Shown: positions 17,698 through 26,037 of the stretch, piece by piece
How the letters are laid out: the number at the start of each line of letters is the position of its first letter
Position numbering within the stretch: the stretch's first letter is position 1
NCBI GenBank assembly: GCA_027019265.1
Contig: JALUWX010000020.1
Coordinates: 29,333 to 93,332, forward strand
Reading direction: 5' to 3'
Source: Phycisphaerales bacterium
GTDB taxonomy: Bacteria > Planctomycetota > Phycisphaerae > Phycisphaerales > UBA1924
Length of the DNA: 64,000 nucleotides
Notes under the pieces: generated by a model
What the model saw: only the letters and a program-made list of their open reading frames with translations
Database searches by the model: none
Told to the model about the DNA's origin: nothing
Program-made: the position numbers and the translations under genes

Positions 17698-17726
17698 ATC
17701 GTAGAGCACAAATAAGCGTGTGCCAA
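17698..17726 (-). promoter_or_regulatory. Sigma-70-type promoter of the hydrolase-GH3 operon
   Basis: TTGGCA (17726-17721) and TACGAT (17703-17698) are separated by exactly 17 nt on the minus strand, in an A/T-richer patch upstream of the hydrolase. Of the promoters seen in the window this one is closest to the textbook spacing. Confidence 0.6.
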
Positions 17727-17766
17727 CTTGTGACCAATCAAACCCCGATCGCCCCGTTCAAACCGC

Positions 17767-18495
17767 TCAGAGCCCCGGATCCTCCTGGACCCGACCGTCC
17801 ACGAGCCGGATCACCCGATCCGCACGAGCCGCGATCCGCTCGTCGTGGGTCACCATCACCATCGTCAGCCCGGCCGACGCACGATGCTCCGAGATCGTGT
17901 CCAGGATCGAGTCCCCCGTCTTCTGATCCAGGTTCCCCGTAGGCTCGTCCGCAAGCAGCACCCGTGGTTCATTGATCAGCGCCCGCGCGATCGCGACGCG
18001 CTGGCGCTCCCCACCCGAAAGCTCCGCCGGCCGATGGCCCAACCGATCCCCGAGCCCGAACCGACCCAGCAACTCCGATGCACGCCCCTGGATCGACTTC
18101 CGATTCGTTCGGTACCCCAACCGACCATGACGGATCATCCCACCCACGCACACGTTCGACATCACATCGAGCTCGGGGAGCAGGTGGTAGAACTGGAACA
18201 CGAACCCCACGTCCCGCGCGCGGTACTTGTCCAGCGCATGAGACCCGAGCGATGTGATCTCCCGATCCATGAATGAGATCGACGCGCGTTCCCCCTTCAC
18301 CCGATCCGGACGATCGAGCCCACCCATCAGGTGGAGCAAGGTGCTCTTCCCCGAGCCCGACGCGCCCAGCACCGCGATCCATTCCCCCGCGCGGACATCC
18401 AGATCCACCCCGTGGAGCACGGGCACCTTCACCCGCCCCAGGGTGTAGGTCTTGCGCACGTTCGTCACGTTCAGGATGGTGCCCGTCTCGCTCAT
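17767..18495 (-). CDS. ABC transporter ATPase, LolD/MacB type
   Basis: 242 residues from the ATG at 18495, which overlaps the permease stop (ATGA). Walker A GASGSGKS (44-51), signature LSGGERQR, Walker B VLLADEPTGNLD and the switch His (MVTHDE) are intact. The LDxxTG... subgroup motif places it with exporters of lipoproteins (LolD) or of macrolides (MacB). With the FtsX-like permease it should form a membrane machine that pulls lipoproteins from the inner membrane or performs mechanotransmission. Confidence 0.93.
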   Translation of the reverse strand: MSETGTILNVTNVRKTYTLGRVKVPVLHGVDLDVRAGEWIAVLGASGSGKSTLLHLMGGLDRPDRVKGERASISFMDREITSLGSHALDKYRARDVGFVFQFYHLLPELDVMSNVCVGGMIRHGRLGYRTNRKSIQGRASELLGRFGLGDRLGHRPAELSGGERQRVAIARALINEPRVLLADEPTGNLDQKTGDSILDTISEHRASAGLTMVMVTHDERIAARADRVIRLVDGRVQEDPGL

Positions 18496-20063
18496 TCGAA
18501 CCTCAGCGCCTTCACGGGGTCCATCTTCGCGCTGCGCCACGCCGGGAGCAGCGAACCGAGCACACACGTCAGCACCCCCACGATGAACACGATGATCGCT
18601 TTGCTCAGATCAACCTCGCTCGGGATCTCGATGAAGTAGTACTGGCGCGGGTCCCAGATCGTCAGCCCAAACGTCCGACCCAACCAATCGTGGATCGCAT
18701 TGATATTCGACACGATCACGTACCCCAGCGCCGTCCCGAACACCGCGCCGATCAACCCGATCACCGTCCCGTAGCGGATCCACAGCCAAGCGATCCCCCC
18801 CGTCGAAGCGCCCAGCGCCCTCAGGATCCCGATGTCCTTCGTCTTCTCGCTGGCCATCGACCAGAAAATCGCGAGCACCAGGAACACCGTCGTGAAGCTC
18901 ACGATCCCGAACACGAACAGCACCAACCCCGTCTCCTTCTTGACGGCGTTGATCATCGTCGCGTTCAGATCCTCCCACGTCCGGATCTGGTTCTCCATCT
19001 GCATCGGACCAGGCACATCCCCCCGATGGGCGGCCGCGAACTCCGCGTAGATCTCCTTGCACCGCGCCTGCGCATCATCGACCTGGACCCCCTTCGCCGC
19101 TTTCACGAGCACGTTCGTCGCCCGCGCGGGATCGACACCGACGATCTCGCGCCGTTTCGGGCGCATCTCACCCGTGTCCGGGTCGCGCTCCATCTCGAAC
19201 GGGTTCTCCGACTCGACGATCTCCACCCGACGCGCCTCGTCCATACGGAGCATCCGCTGCATGACACCCAAAGGCACGATCAGCGTGGACGTATCCACCT
19301 CATAGATCCCGCTCTGGAACTCGTTCGCGATCGGGATCGTCCGGGTCACCGGATCCACAGGACGACCCTTCGAGTCCAGCGCCAGCACCGTCAGCCCCAC
19401 ACTCCCCCCCGAGGGCATAAACCCCGGGACCCGTTCGATCCCCCCGTCCGGGAGCGCCCGGAATGCCGTGGTCCTCGGGTCGTAGATCCCGTCCTCCGTC
19501 CGGATATTGAGCCCCGTCACCTCGACCCCGAGCACCCCCGCGTCCTGGGTCTCCCCGGAAGCGGGATCGAACCGGGTCAGGGTGTTCGCGTTTGACTCGA
19601 ACACCGACATGATCTCGCGCAGCTCCGGATCGAGGCGCACGTCCGAACGATCCCGGTCCTTCGGGGTCGGTTCCTCGATGGGCTTCCACCAGATCGTGTC
19701 GTTGTAGTTCGTCACCGTCCCGTAGCTCGACGGATCGATCCCCTTGATCGTGATGAGCTCGATCCGATCGTCCGGGAGCTGGACCAACCCGAACGTCTCG
19801 ATGATCGGGGTCGCGCCCTCGATCATCGGATCCGCTTCCAATCGCTCGATCAGGTCCTCGTAGTGCGCGAACCCCACGTTGGGCCACGTGATCACCACAT
19901 CCCCGACGAGCGATCGTCCCGAGTTCACCAGCGTTTTCAGAAAGCCCCCCATCACGGACCACGTGATGAGGATCGTCGCGACGGACAGCATCACCGCAAG
20001 CATCGCCAGGATCGGCATGAGCTTGCTCGTCAGGTACTTTCTGGTCAGCAATGACTGGTACAC
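18492..20063 (-). CDS. ABC transporter permease, LolC/LolE (FtsX) family
   Basis: 523 residues with a GTG start (20063). One N-terminal helix (about 16-40) leads to a large periplasmic domain of about 330 residues, followed by three helices with the FtsX signature (IFWSMASEKTKDIGILRALGAS and the final LLPAWRSAKMDPVKALRFE). The periplasmic domain is longer than in E. coli LolC. Only one permease gene is present, so a homodimer is likely. TACACT lies 7 nt before the GTG, so translation may be leaderless. Operon with the ATPase. Confidence 0.9.
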   Translation of the reverse strand: MYQSLLTRKYLTSKLMPILAMLAVMLSVATILITWSVMGGFLKTLVNSGRSLVGDVVITWPNVGFAHYEDLIERLEADPMIEGATPIIETFGLVQLPDDRIELITIKGIDPSSYGTVTNYNDTIWWKPIEEPTPKDRDRSDVRLDPELREIMSVFESNANTLTRFDPASGETQDAGVLGVEVTGLNIRTEDGIYDPRTTAFRALPDGGIERVPGFMPSGGSVGLTVLALDSKGRPVDPVTRTIPIANEFQSGIYEVDTSTLIVPLGVMQRMLRMDEARRVEIVESENPFEMERDPDTGEMRPKRREIVGVDPARATNVLVKAAKGVQVDDAQARCKEIYAEFAAAHRGDVPGPMQMENQIRTWEDLNATMINAVKKETGLVLFVFGIVSFTTVFLVLAIFWSMASEKTKDIGILRALGASTGGIAWLWIRYGTVIGLIGAVFGTALGYVIVSNINAIHDWLGRTFGLTIWDPRQYYFIEIPSEVDLSKAIIVFIVGVLTCVLGSLLPAWRSAKMDPVKALRFE

Positions 20064-20070
20064 GCCGTCG

Positions 20071-20076
20071 AGTGTA
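20071..20076 (-). promoter_or_regulatory. Putative -10 box, leaderless GTG start of the LolC-like gene
   Basis: TACACT lies 7 nt upstream of the GTG on the minus strand; no ribosome-binding site lies between. Confidence 0.5.
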
Positions 20077-20116
20077 GCGTCGAGCGGCGCTCAGGTTTCA
20101 CCTCATCGCAACGCGC

Positions 20117-22156
20117 TCAACGTCTCCAACGGTTATTCGACCGATCCACATCGGGGAGAAGCTCGTCCTCGTCGATCACGACGGACTTGATCACCCGACC
20201 CTTGGTCGCCCACCCCGCGTTCCAGCGCGACGTCGTGTGGAACACTTCGACCGGGAGCACCGTCGTTTCCTCGGACCCATCCAGGTACCGGATTGTCAGG
20301 GGGACGGGCATCACCATGTCCCCGACCGAGTCCACGACGATGATCGCGCTCTCCGACCCCGACTGTTTGACACCGGCGATCCCGAGATCCAGCGCCGCGG
20401 GCTCGAGGAACCACCCGCGCCAGAACCACGCAAGGTCCACCCCCCCAGCGTCCTCCATCGAACGGAAGAAGTCCTCGGGCTGGGGGTGCTTGAACTTCCA
20501 CCACCCGATGTACTGCGCGAACGCGCGATCGAACCGCGCCTCCCCGAGGATGAACTCACGGAGCAGGTACAGCCCGTACCCCGTCTTCCGGTACATCAAT
20601 CGACCCACCCAGCGCGGCCAGGTCCGATCCGGAGCCGTCACGATGGGCTGCGGCTCATGCGCCGAGCACACCTCCACCGTCTGGGACATATGCCGCGAGA
20701 TGTCCGGGTCCTCCCCGTACCAATCCGCTTTCGAGTAGATGTTGATGAACGTGTTGAACCCCTCGTCCTGCCACATGTACCGCCGTTCGTCCGAGTTCAC
20801 GATCATCGGGAACCAGGTGTGCCCCACCTCGTGGTCCGTCACCCCGAACAACCCCTCCGGGTTTGTCCGAGCCCCACAGAAAATGATCCCGGGGTACTCC
20901 ATCCCACCCTCGGGACCATTGATATTCGACATCACGGGGTACGGGTAGGGCTCGAGCCAATCGCTGTAGAACTCGATCGAGTGCTTCACATAGCGCGTCG
21001 ATCCCCCACCCTCGCCCTCGGGTCCCCAGACCTCCGCTTCGCGCGGGTAGAAGGACTGACAGAGCACCGTGCGCTCCGACCCGTCCCGATCCGTGATCGT
21101 CGCCGCGCACGCATCCCACATGAACGCGTCACTCGCCGCCCATGCGAACGTCCGCGCGTTCTCGATCTCGTAACTCCACGTCACCATCCCGTCGTCGCTG
21201 ATGACCCCGCGCTCCGCGCCGATCCCGTCCTCACCCACGATCACCACGGGCTCTTCGCTCGAAAGCGCTTCCTCGAGCAGATCGAGCTGCTCGGACGACA
21301 GCACATCCGACCCGTTCATCAGCGCCCCCGACGCGGACACCAGGTACGTCTCGGGAACCGTGATCGAGACCTCGTAGTCCCCGAAGTCCGTGTAGAACTC
21401 ACCCGACCCGAGGTACGGGAGCGTGTTCCACCCGCGCACATCGTCGTACTTACACACATGGGGGAACCACTGCGCCAGCTCGTAGATCGTGCCGTCCTCC
21501 ACATCCTCCATCCCCATCCGGCGCAGCGCCGGCGGCACCTTGAACGAGAAGTCCATCTCGAACTCGAACGTCTCCCCGCTCCCGATCGGCGCATCGAGCT
21601 CCACGCGCATCAGGGTGTCGTACACCTCCGACTCCAGCGCCTCCCCACCCGACTCGAGGCGCGAGATCCCGTACCCCCCGTCGAAGTCGTACTCGAGCAT
21701 CTTCATGATCGTCCCGGGGGTGCGCGTGCGCGATCCGATCGAGTCGATCCTGAACAGGTTCTGCTCGAGCTGGATCCACACGTACTCCAGTTCGTGGGGG
21801 GAGTTGTTGTGGTAGCTCACCACCATCGACGCGCTGACCGAATCCGTCTCCTCATCGAGCGTCGCATCGATCGCGTAGTCGCACCGCTGCTGCCAATACC
21901 CCGCACCGGGCTTCCCAGAGCCCAACCGCCGATCCGTCGGGGTGTTCCAATCCATCGCGCGGAAGATGTTGTCCCCCTCCGACCCCCCACCACGACGGAA
22001 CCGTTCATCAGTCGCGCCCACACCCTCAGCGTTCACGTACGAACGGTTCGTGGACGATCCGCTCACCGTCGAGCACCCGATGGGGAGCATGGTCAAACCC
22101 GACACAACAAGCAAAGCGGACGTGCGGGCCGCACCTCGGAGACTCTTTTTGTTCAT
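20117..22156 (-). CDS. M1-type zinc metallopeptidase, exported
   Basis: 679 residues. The N-terminal hydrophobic segment ends in LPIGCS, so a lipoprotein anchor at C28 is possible, although the -3 residue is Pro. After a beta-rich domain comes the substrate-binding GGMEYP (the GAMEN equivalent) and the zinc site HEVGH with the third ligand Glu in WQDEGFNTF 18 residues later, the M1 aminopeptidase arrangement; the Tyr in KTGYGLYLLR may be the transition-state stabiliser. Probably degrades peptides in the periplasm or outside. Flanked by an AT-richer 5' region; no operon partner. Confidence 0.88.
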   Translation of the reverse strand: MNKKSLRGAARTSALLVVSGLTMLPIGCSTVSGSSTNRSYVNAEGVGATDERFRRGGGSEGDNIFRAMDWNTPTDRRLGSGKPGAGYWQQRCDYAIDATLDEETDSVSASMVVSYHNNSPHELEYVWIQLEQNLFRIDSIGSRTRTPGTIMKMLEYDFDGGYGISRLESGGEALESEVYDTLMRVELDAPIGSGETFEFEMDFSFKVPPALRRMGMEDVEDGTIYELAQWFPHVCKYDDVRGWNTLPYLGSGEFYTDFGDYEVSITVPETYLVSASGALMNGSDVLSSEQLDLLEEALSSEEPVVIVGEDGIGAERGVISDDGMVTWSYEIENARTFAWAASDAFMWDACAATITDRDGSERTVLCQSFYPREAEVWGPEGEGGGSTRYVKHSIEFYSDWLEPYPYPVMSNINGPEGGMEYPGIIFCGARTNPEGLFGVTDHEVGHTWFPMIVNSDERRYMWQDEGFNTFINIYSKADWYGEDPDISRHMSQTVEVCSAHEPQPIVTAPDRTWPRWVGRLMYRKTGYGLYLLREFILGEARFDRAFAQYIGWWKFKHPQPEDFFRSMEDAGGVDLAWFWRGWFLEPAALDLGIAGVKQSGSESAIIVVDSVGDMVMPVPLTIRYLDGSEETTVLPVEVFHTTSRWNAGWATKGRVIKSVVIDEDELLPDVDRSNNRWRR

Positions 22157-22253
22157 ATTTTCATCTTTCTGAGAACAATACTGGAATCAAGACCGATCCT
22201 CCGCGAATATAGCGGCCACAACCCCGCCGCGCTCCGCAACACAGGAGAACACC

Positions 22254-22313
22254 ATGAGCACCATCAAGCCCACACCCCCCAGCACCCCCACATTCATCAC
22301 GTTCAAACGCTGA
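22254..22313 (+). CDS. Candidate small protein, 19 residues
   Basis: A short frame encodes MSTIKPTPPSTPTFITFKR. AGGAG sits 6 nt before its ATG, one of the best-placed ribosome sites in the window. Its stop codon abuts the stop of the HTH gene on the other strand. The peptide is Thr/Pro-rich and basic at the end. No homologue is known to me; the evidence is only the start signal and the otherwise empty gap. Confidence 0.35.
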   Translation: MSTIKPTPPSTPTFITFKR

Positions 22314-23504
22314 TCAATCCTTCACCGGCGCCTCGAACGCGATCACATGCTGGAACGACGTCACCGGATACGCGATCGTCATCCGGTACACCCGGAAGTC
22401 ATCCGGATCGCACCAGTGCGTCTCAAACACCCGGCGCATCATCTCCCCATAGTTCGGGATCTCCTGGACATCGAACATCGTCGGCCCCGGACCGACCTCC
22501 TCGATCGTGCTCTCGAAATCCACGAGATCCGCGTGCCGATTCAGATCGTTCGGATTCGCCGGCCCCCGCGCGCCCGGGTTGAACACCATCAGCTCGGGAT
22601 CGCTCCCAGGGAAGATGTCCTTGTGCACGATCGCGTCGCACACAAGCATGCGCACGGGGAAGTCCACGAAGATCGAAGCGCCGCGCAGACACGCCGTCGC
22701 ATCGTCCGCATACCTCCTCGACCCGCGCTTGTCCATGCTCACACTCAGCATGTCCCCCATCGCGTCTTTCCCGAGCCGATCGTTCGCAAAGCGATGCACC
22801 AACCGCGCTCCGACCATCTCGGATTCCACGACCACGGGCTCGTTCAGATACAGATCCTCGAGCGGAACCCGGACCCCCGAGAGATCCCGAGCATGCCCGC
22901 TCCGGTCCGGCGGAGGACCAAACGTGAAGTACACCGTCGTATCAGGCCGGAGCCGGCGCACCCCCAACGCACCGTGGAGCGTCATCACCGCCGCCATGTC
23001 CTCATCGTCCGGGCTCGGCGCGAAAATCATCGATGTCAGCCACGTCTGCGCTTCAATCCCCAGGATCTGACTCATCCCACGGAACACATCCGATCGACCA
23101 GCATGATCCACCCGCTCACGCAACGTCCCCGTCAGAGGCCGGATCGCCGCATTGAGCGCCGCGCGGGTCCCGAACTGCTCTCGGATCACCCACCCGAACG
23201 CATCGATGGAAACCCCCGCGTCCTCAAGCACATCCGGAGCAACCGACATCTGGTGCGCCCCGTTTACCACACCGCGGAGCGACTCGGGACCCGGGAGCGC
23301 CTCGATCAACTCAAACGCGCTCTCGTGCTCGATCGCACGCAGAATCCGGCTCACCGTCACCCGGCTCATCCCCAGCTTCGCGGCCAGCGGCGTCGGTTTA
23401 TGCGGAGCACCAGGAATCCCAGCGATCACCGAACGCAACGACGCCCGGAGCCGCTCCCCGAGCTGCTCCAGCTCCTCCATCGACATGACCATCCCAGCGC
23501 GCAT
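22314..23504 (-). CDS. HTH-containing regulator-like protein
   Basis: 396 residues from the ATG at 23504; a GTG lies directly before it and further in-frame ATGs follow within ten codons. A helix-turn-helix at about 38-62 (PLAAKLGMSRVTVSRILRAI) resembles a LacI-type recognition helix. The remaining 330 residues do not look like a periplasmic sugar-binding domain, and I do not recognise them. Homologues may be an uncharacterised planctomycete family. A CACAAT box lies 7 nt before the ATG, so the mRNA may be leaderless. A 23-bp palindrome lies 265 bp upstream. Confidence 0.75.
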   Translation of the reverse strand: MRAGMVMSMEELEQLGERLRASLRSVIAGIPGAPHKPTPLAAKLGMSRVTVSRILRAIEHESAFELIEALPGPESLRGVVNGAHQMSVAPDVLEDAGVSIDAFGWVIREQFGTRAALNAAIRPLTGTLRERVDHAGRSDVFRGMSQILGIEAQTWLTSMIFAPSPDDEDMAAVMTLHGALGVRRLRPDTTVYFTFGPPPDRSGHARDLSGVRVPLEDLYLNEPVVVESEMVGARLVHRFANDRLGKDAMGDMLSVSMDKRGSRRYADDATACLRGASIFVDFPVRMLVCDAIVHKDIFPGSDPELMVFNPGARGPANPNDLNRHADLVDFESTIEEVGPGPTMFDVQEIPNYGEMMRRVFETHWCDPDDFRVYRMTIAYPVTSFQHVIAFEAPVKD

Positions 23505-23511
23505 CACCCGA

Positions 23512-23517
23512 ATTGTG
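23512..23517 (-). promoter_or_regulatory. Putative -10 box of the HTH gene, leaderless start
   Basis: CACAAT stands 7 nt before the ATG at 23504 on the minus strand. Confidence 0.4.
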
Positions 23518-23768
23518 TACCAGAACGATGATTCCGATGCGAGAGGAGTCCTTGCTTTCGTAAATAATTACATTTCATCAATCGATCCCATCGTCCATCG
23601 TCATCGGTCCGCTTCGATCACGCACCACCGCCGTTGACCCCTGAAAACAAGGGAATGACGACGATCGCGCGACATCAAGACATGCGGTTTTCGTGTCCTC
23701 CGCGCGCGGCCATTCTTCACAAAGCCCGAACAAAAATATCCCGATCCACCCGCCCGATGCCCCCCCGA

Positions 23769-23791
23769 AACACCTTGTCATACAAGGTGTT
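23769..23791. repeat. 23-bp perfect palindrome, operator-like
   Basis: AACACCTTGT and ACAAGGTGTT are exact inverted repeats around the centre CAT. Ten-base arms with a three-base centre match two turns of DNA bound by a dimeric regulator. No T-run follows on either strand, which argues against a terminator. The nearest regulator gene is the HTH gene at 22314-23504. Confidence 0.55.
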
Positions 23792-23875
23792 CACGGACAC
23801 AACAACATGTGTCAATCCCGATCCGAGGAGTGCCGGAGCTTCTCGAGATCCGAACCCACGGCGCGAGACACGGAG

Positions 23876-25459
23876 TCACAAGCGCCGATCGAGCAGCCGA
23901 TATTGCACCGCTTCCCCCACGTGTTCCGGACGCACATCCTCCGCGCCGTCCACATCCGCGATCGTCCTCGACACCCGGCGCACCTTGTCGTACGCGCGGG
24001 CGCTCAGACCGAGCTGCGTCATCGCCTGTTCGAGCAGCCCCCGAGCCGCATCGCTCAGGTTCATGATCTCGTCCAGGTCCTTCCCGCGCAGCTGCGCGTT
24101 GATCACCCCACCCTGACGCGCCCGCATCGCCTCCCGCGCGGACAGCACCCGCTCGCGCATCATCGCCGTCGTCGATCCCGTCGCTTTCTCGCTCAGCTCC
24201 TTCCAAGGGACGGCCGGCGCTTCCACGTGAAGATCAATCCGATCCAACAACGGACCCGAGATCCGCGACAGATACCGCTCCATCTCCCGCTTCCCCACCT
24301 CACCCGGAGCGACATCCCCCCGCGGCGTCGGGTTCATCGCCGCCACCAACATGAACGACGCCGGGAACTTCGTAGAACCATGAGACCGCGCGATCGTCAC
24401 CACCCGGTCCTCTAAGGGCTGGCGCATCGTCTCGAGCACCCCCCTCGGAAACTCCGGGAGCTCATCCAAAAACAACACCCCGTGGTGCGCCAGCGAGATC
24501 TCCCCCGGCCTCGGCACCACCCCGCCCCCCACGATCGCCGCGCTGCTCGCCGTGTGGTGCGGCGTGCGCACCGGACGCTTCGTCACGAGTCCAGCACCGT
24601 TCTCGAGTCTCCCCGCGCACGAATAGATCCGGGTCACCTCCAGCGCCTCGTCCGGCGTCAACGGCGGCAGAATCCCCGGGAGCGCCTTCGCCATCATCGT
24701 CTTCCCCGTCCCCGCCGGACCCAGCATCACGATGTTGTGCGCCCCGGCCGCCGCGATCACCAGCGCCCGCTTCACCGACTCCTGTCCCTTGATCTCCCCG
24801 AAGTCGAGCGAAGCTTCCGCCGTCTCCAGCATCCCCTCCACATCCGCTTGAGGGGTCGGCTCAAGATCCAAGCCCCCGTTGAACAACCCCACCACCTGCG
24901 CCAAAGACGACACCCCGAACACCCGCACCCCATCGACGACGGCCGCCTCCGGCGCATTCACGTCCGGAACCACCACCGCGTCCATCCCCAGCGCCCGCGC
25001 CAGCGACGCAATCGCGATCACCCCACGGATCGGGCGCACCCGACCATCCAGCGCCAACTCCCCAGCGATCAACACCCGACGAGGATCGAGCCCACCCAAC
25101 TCCTCATCCAAATCCCCTGCCGACCCTGAACCCGAACCAGCCCCCGCCCCGGCCATCACCCGTCGCTCCACAATCACCCCCTGCGCCACCAACAACCCCA
25201 CAGCAATCGGAAGGTCATACGTCGGCCCCTCCTTCCGAACATCCGCAGGAGCCAGATTGATCAGGGTCCGACCCCTGGGCATCGGATACCCCGAGTTCCC
25301 CATCGCGCTCCGGACCCGTTCGAGCGACTCACGGACGGCCGTATCCGGGAGCCCCACCACCGTCTCCTTCTGGAGCTGCGTGTCATCCAGATCGACCTCG
25401 ATCTCACACACCGAGGCATCGATCCCGCTCAATATCGCGCTTCGAATCTTGGGTACCAT
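23876..25459 (-). CDS. comM: YifB/ComM-family Mg-chelatase-like AAA ATPase
   Basis: 527 residues. An N-terminal Lon-protease-like S5 fold (VVGLPDTAVRESLERVRSA) is followed by the ChlI-type AAA domain with Walker A GPAGTGKT, the stretch RPVRTPHHTASSAAIVGGG and a C-terminal Mg-chelatase domain (TLGL-like TQLGLSARAYDKVRRVSRTIADV). ComM is a helicase promoting branch migration during natural transformation. A Gly/Ala/Ser linker of about 15 residues (AGAGAGSGSGSAG) after residue 100 is unusual. TATTCT stands 7 nt before the ATG with TTGATG 16 nt further up. Confidence 0.93.
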   Translation of the reverse strand: MVPKIRSAILSGIDASVCEIEVDLDDTQLQKETVVGLPDTAVRESLERVRSAMGNSGYPMPRGRTLINLAPADVRKEGPTYDLPIAVGLLVAQGVIVERRVMAGAGAGSGSGSAGDLDEELGGLDPRRVLIAGELALDGRVRPIRGVIAIASLARALGMDAVVVPDVNAPEAAVVDGVRVFGVSSLAQVVGLFNGGLDLEPTPQADVEGMLETAEASLDFGEIKGQESVKRALVIAAAGAHNIVMLGPAGTGKTMMAKALPGILPPLTPDEALEVTRIYSCAGRLENGAGLVTKRPVRTPHHTASSAAIVGGGVVPRPGEISLAHHGVLFLDELPEFPRGVLETMRQPLEDRVVTIARSHGSTKFPASFMLVAAMNPTPRGDVAPGEVGKREMERYLSRISGPLLDRIDLHVEAPAVPWKELSEKATGSTTAMMRERVLSAREAMRARQGGVINAQLRGKDLDEIMNLSDAARGLLEQAMTQLGLSARAYDKVRRVSRTIADVDGAEDVRPEHVGEAVQYRLLDRRL

Positions 25460-25466
25460 GCCGAAC

Positions 25467-25494
25467 AGAATACCAAAACCCGAACGAACATCAA
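25467..25494 (-). promoter_or_regulatory. comM promoter, leaderless start
   Basis: TTGATG (25494-25489), a 16-nt spacer and TATTCT (25472-25467) precede the comM ATG by 7 nt. The -35 hexamer lies in the loop of the terminator hairpin of the upstream operon. Confidence 0.6.
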
Positions 25495-25508
25495 GTGGTC
25501 CGTTCGGG
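25475..25508 (-). terminator. Rho-independent terminator of the FlaA1-GNAT operon
   Basis: On the minus strand, CCCGAACGGAC pairs with GTTCGTTCGGG (10 of 11 pairs) around an 8-nt loop and is followed by TTTT. It begins 58 nt after the GNAT stop. The structure physically overlaps the comM promoter. Confidence 0.65.
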
Positions 25509-25566
25509 AATTAGAAGGAATATCGATCGTTCAACCTATCCCATTCGCCATCAAGTATTTGCGCTA

Positions 25567-26037
25567 TCAATCGAGCCGGTACACAACCTCAACACACGCC
25601 ATAAACCGCTCCGTCTCCGCCGACTCCCGCTCCCCGACCTTCACAAACCCACACTTCTCCAAAACCCGGCGCGACCCCACATTGCTCTGCGCCACGATCG
25701 CCGTCATCGGTCGGATCGTGACCTCACGGAGGAACAGCCCCAACGCCGCGCTCATGATCCCCTTCCCCCAGTGCCCCCGATCCACCCAGTACCCGATGTT
25801 GTGCTCACCCTCGACCACGAAACTGCTGATCGATCCGACAAGCTCCCCATCACACTCGATGACCCGAGCGATCACATCCGGATCTACGCGCACCCGATCC
25901 CAGTGCGCATCGAACGACGCGCGCGACCTCGGGAACACCTTCGCCATCTCGTTCGACTCGGGATCTTGCGCGATCCGGTACAGGGCTTCCCGATCCCCCT
26001 CCGCCACCAGACGCAGCCGAATCCCCCGAGCGTTCAC
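25567..26037 (-). CDS. GNAT-family N-acetyltransferase (RimJ/RimL type)
   Basis: 156 residues from a GTG at 26037 that overlaps the TGA of the upstream dehydratase (GTGA). The acetyl-CoA loop is DRGHWGKGIM (Q/RxxGxG/A variant), and QSNVGSRRVLEKCGFVKVGE is the typical GNAT C-terminus. The longer frame upstream is the dehydratase in another frame, so the GTG is the natural start. Coupling to a nucleotide-sugar dehydratase suggests acetylation of an amino sugar, as in pseudaminic-type pathways, but protein N-terminal acetylation is equally compatible. Confidence 0.85.
   Translation of the reverse strand: MNARGIRLRLVAEGDREALYRIAQDPESNEMAKVFPRSRASFDAHWDRVRVDPDVIARVIECDGELVGSISSFVVEGEHNIGYWVDRGHWGKGIMSAALGLFLREVTIRPMTAIVAQSNVGSRRVLEKCGFVKVGERESAETERFMACVEVVYRLD

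Larger units (their letters stand above)
23505..23875. other. 371-bp gene-free region, partly AT-rich
   Basis: Between the HTH gene start and the comM stop there is no convincing gene. It contains an AT-rich patch near 23555-23580 (unusual in this window), a possible -10 box for the HTH gene at 23512-23517, and a 23-bp perfect palindrome at 23769-23791. A 67-codon frame on the minus strand (23578-23781) starts inside the palindrome and has no ribosome site. Confidence 0.6.

Noticed and set aside
20237..22582. A 781-codon plus-strand frame opposite the M1 peptidase gene
   Set aside because: His/Arg/Pro-rich shadow; the minus strand encodes a complete zinc peptidase.
23578..23781. A 67-codon frame on the minus strand in the gene-free strip
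   Set aside because: Starts inside the palindrome, no ribosome site or -10 at the right place, and no protein-like features.
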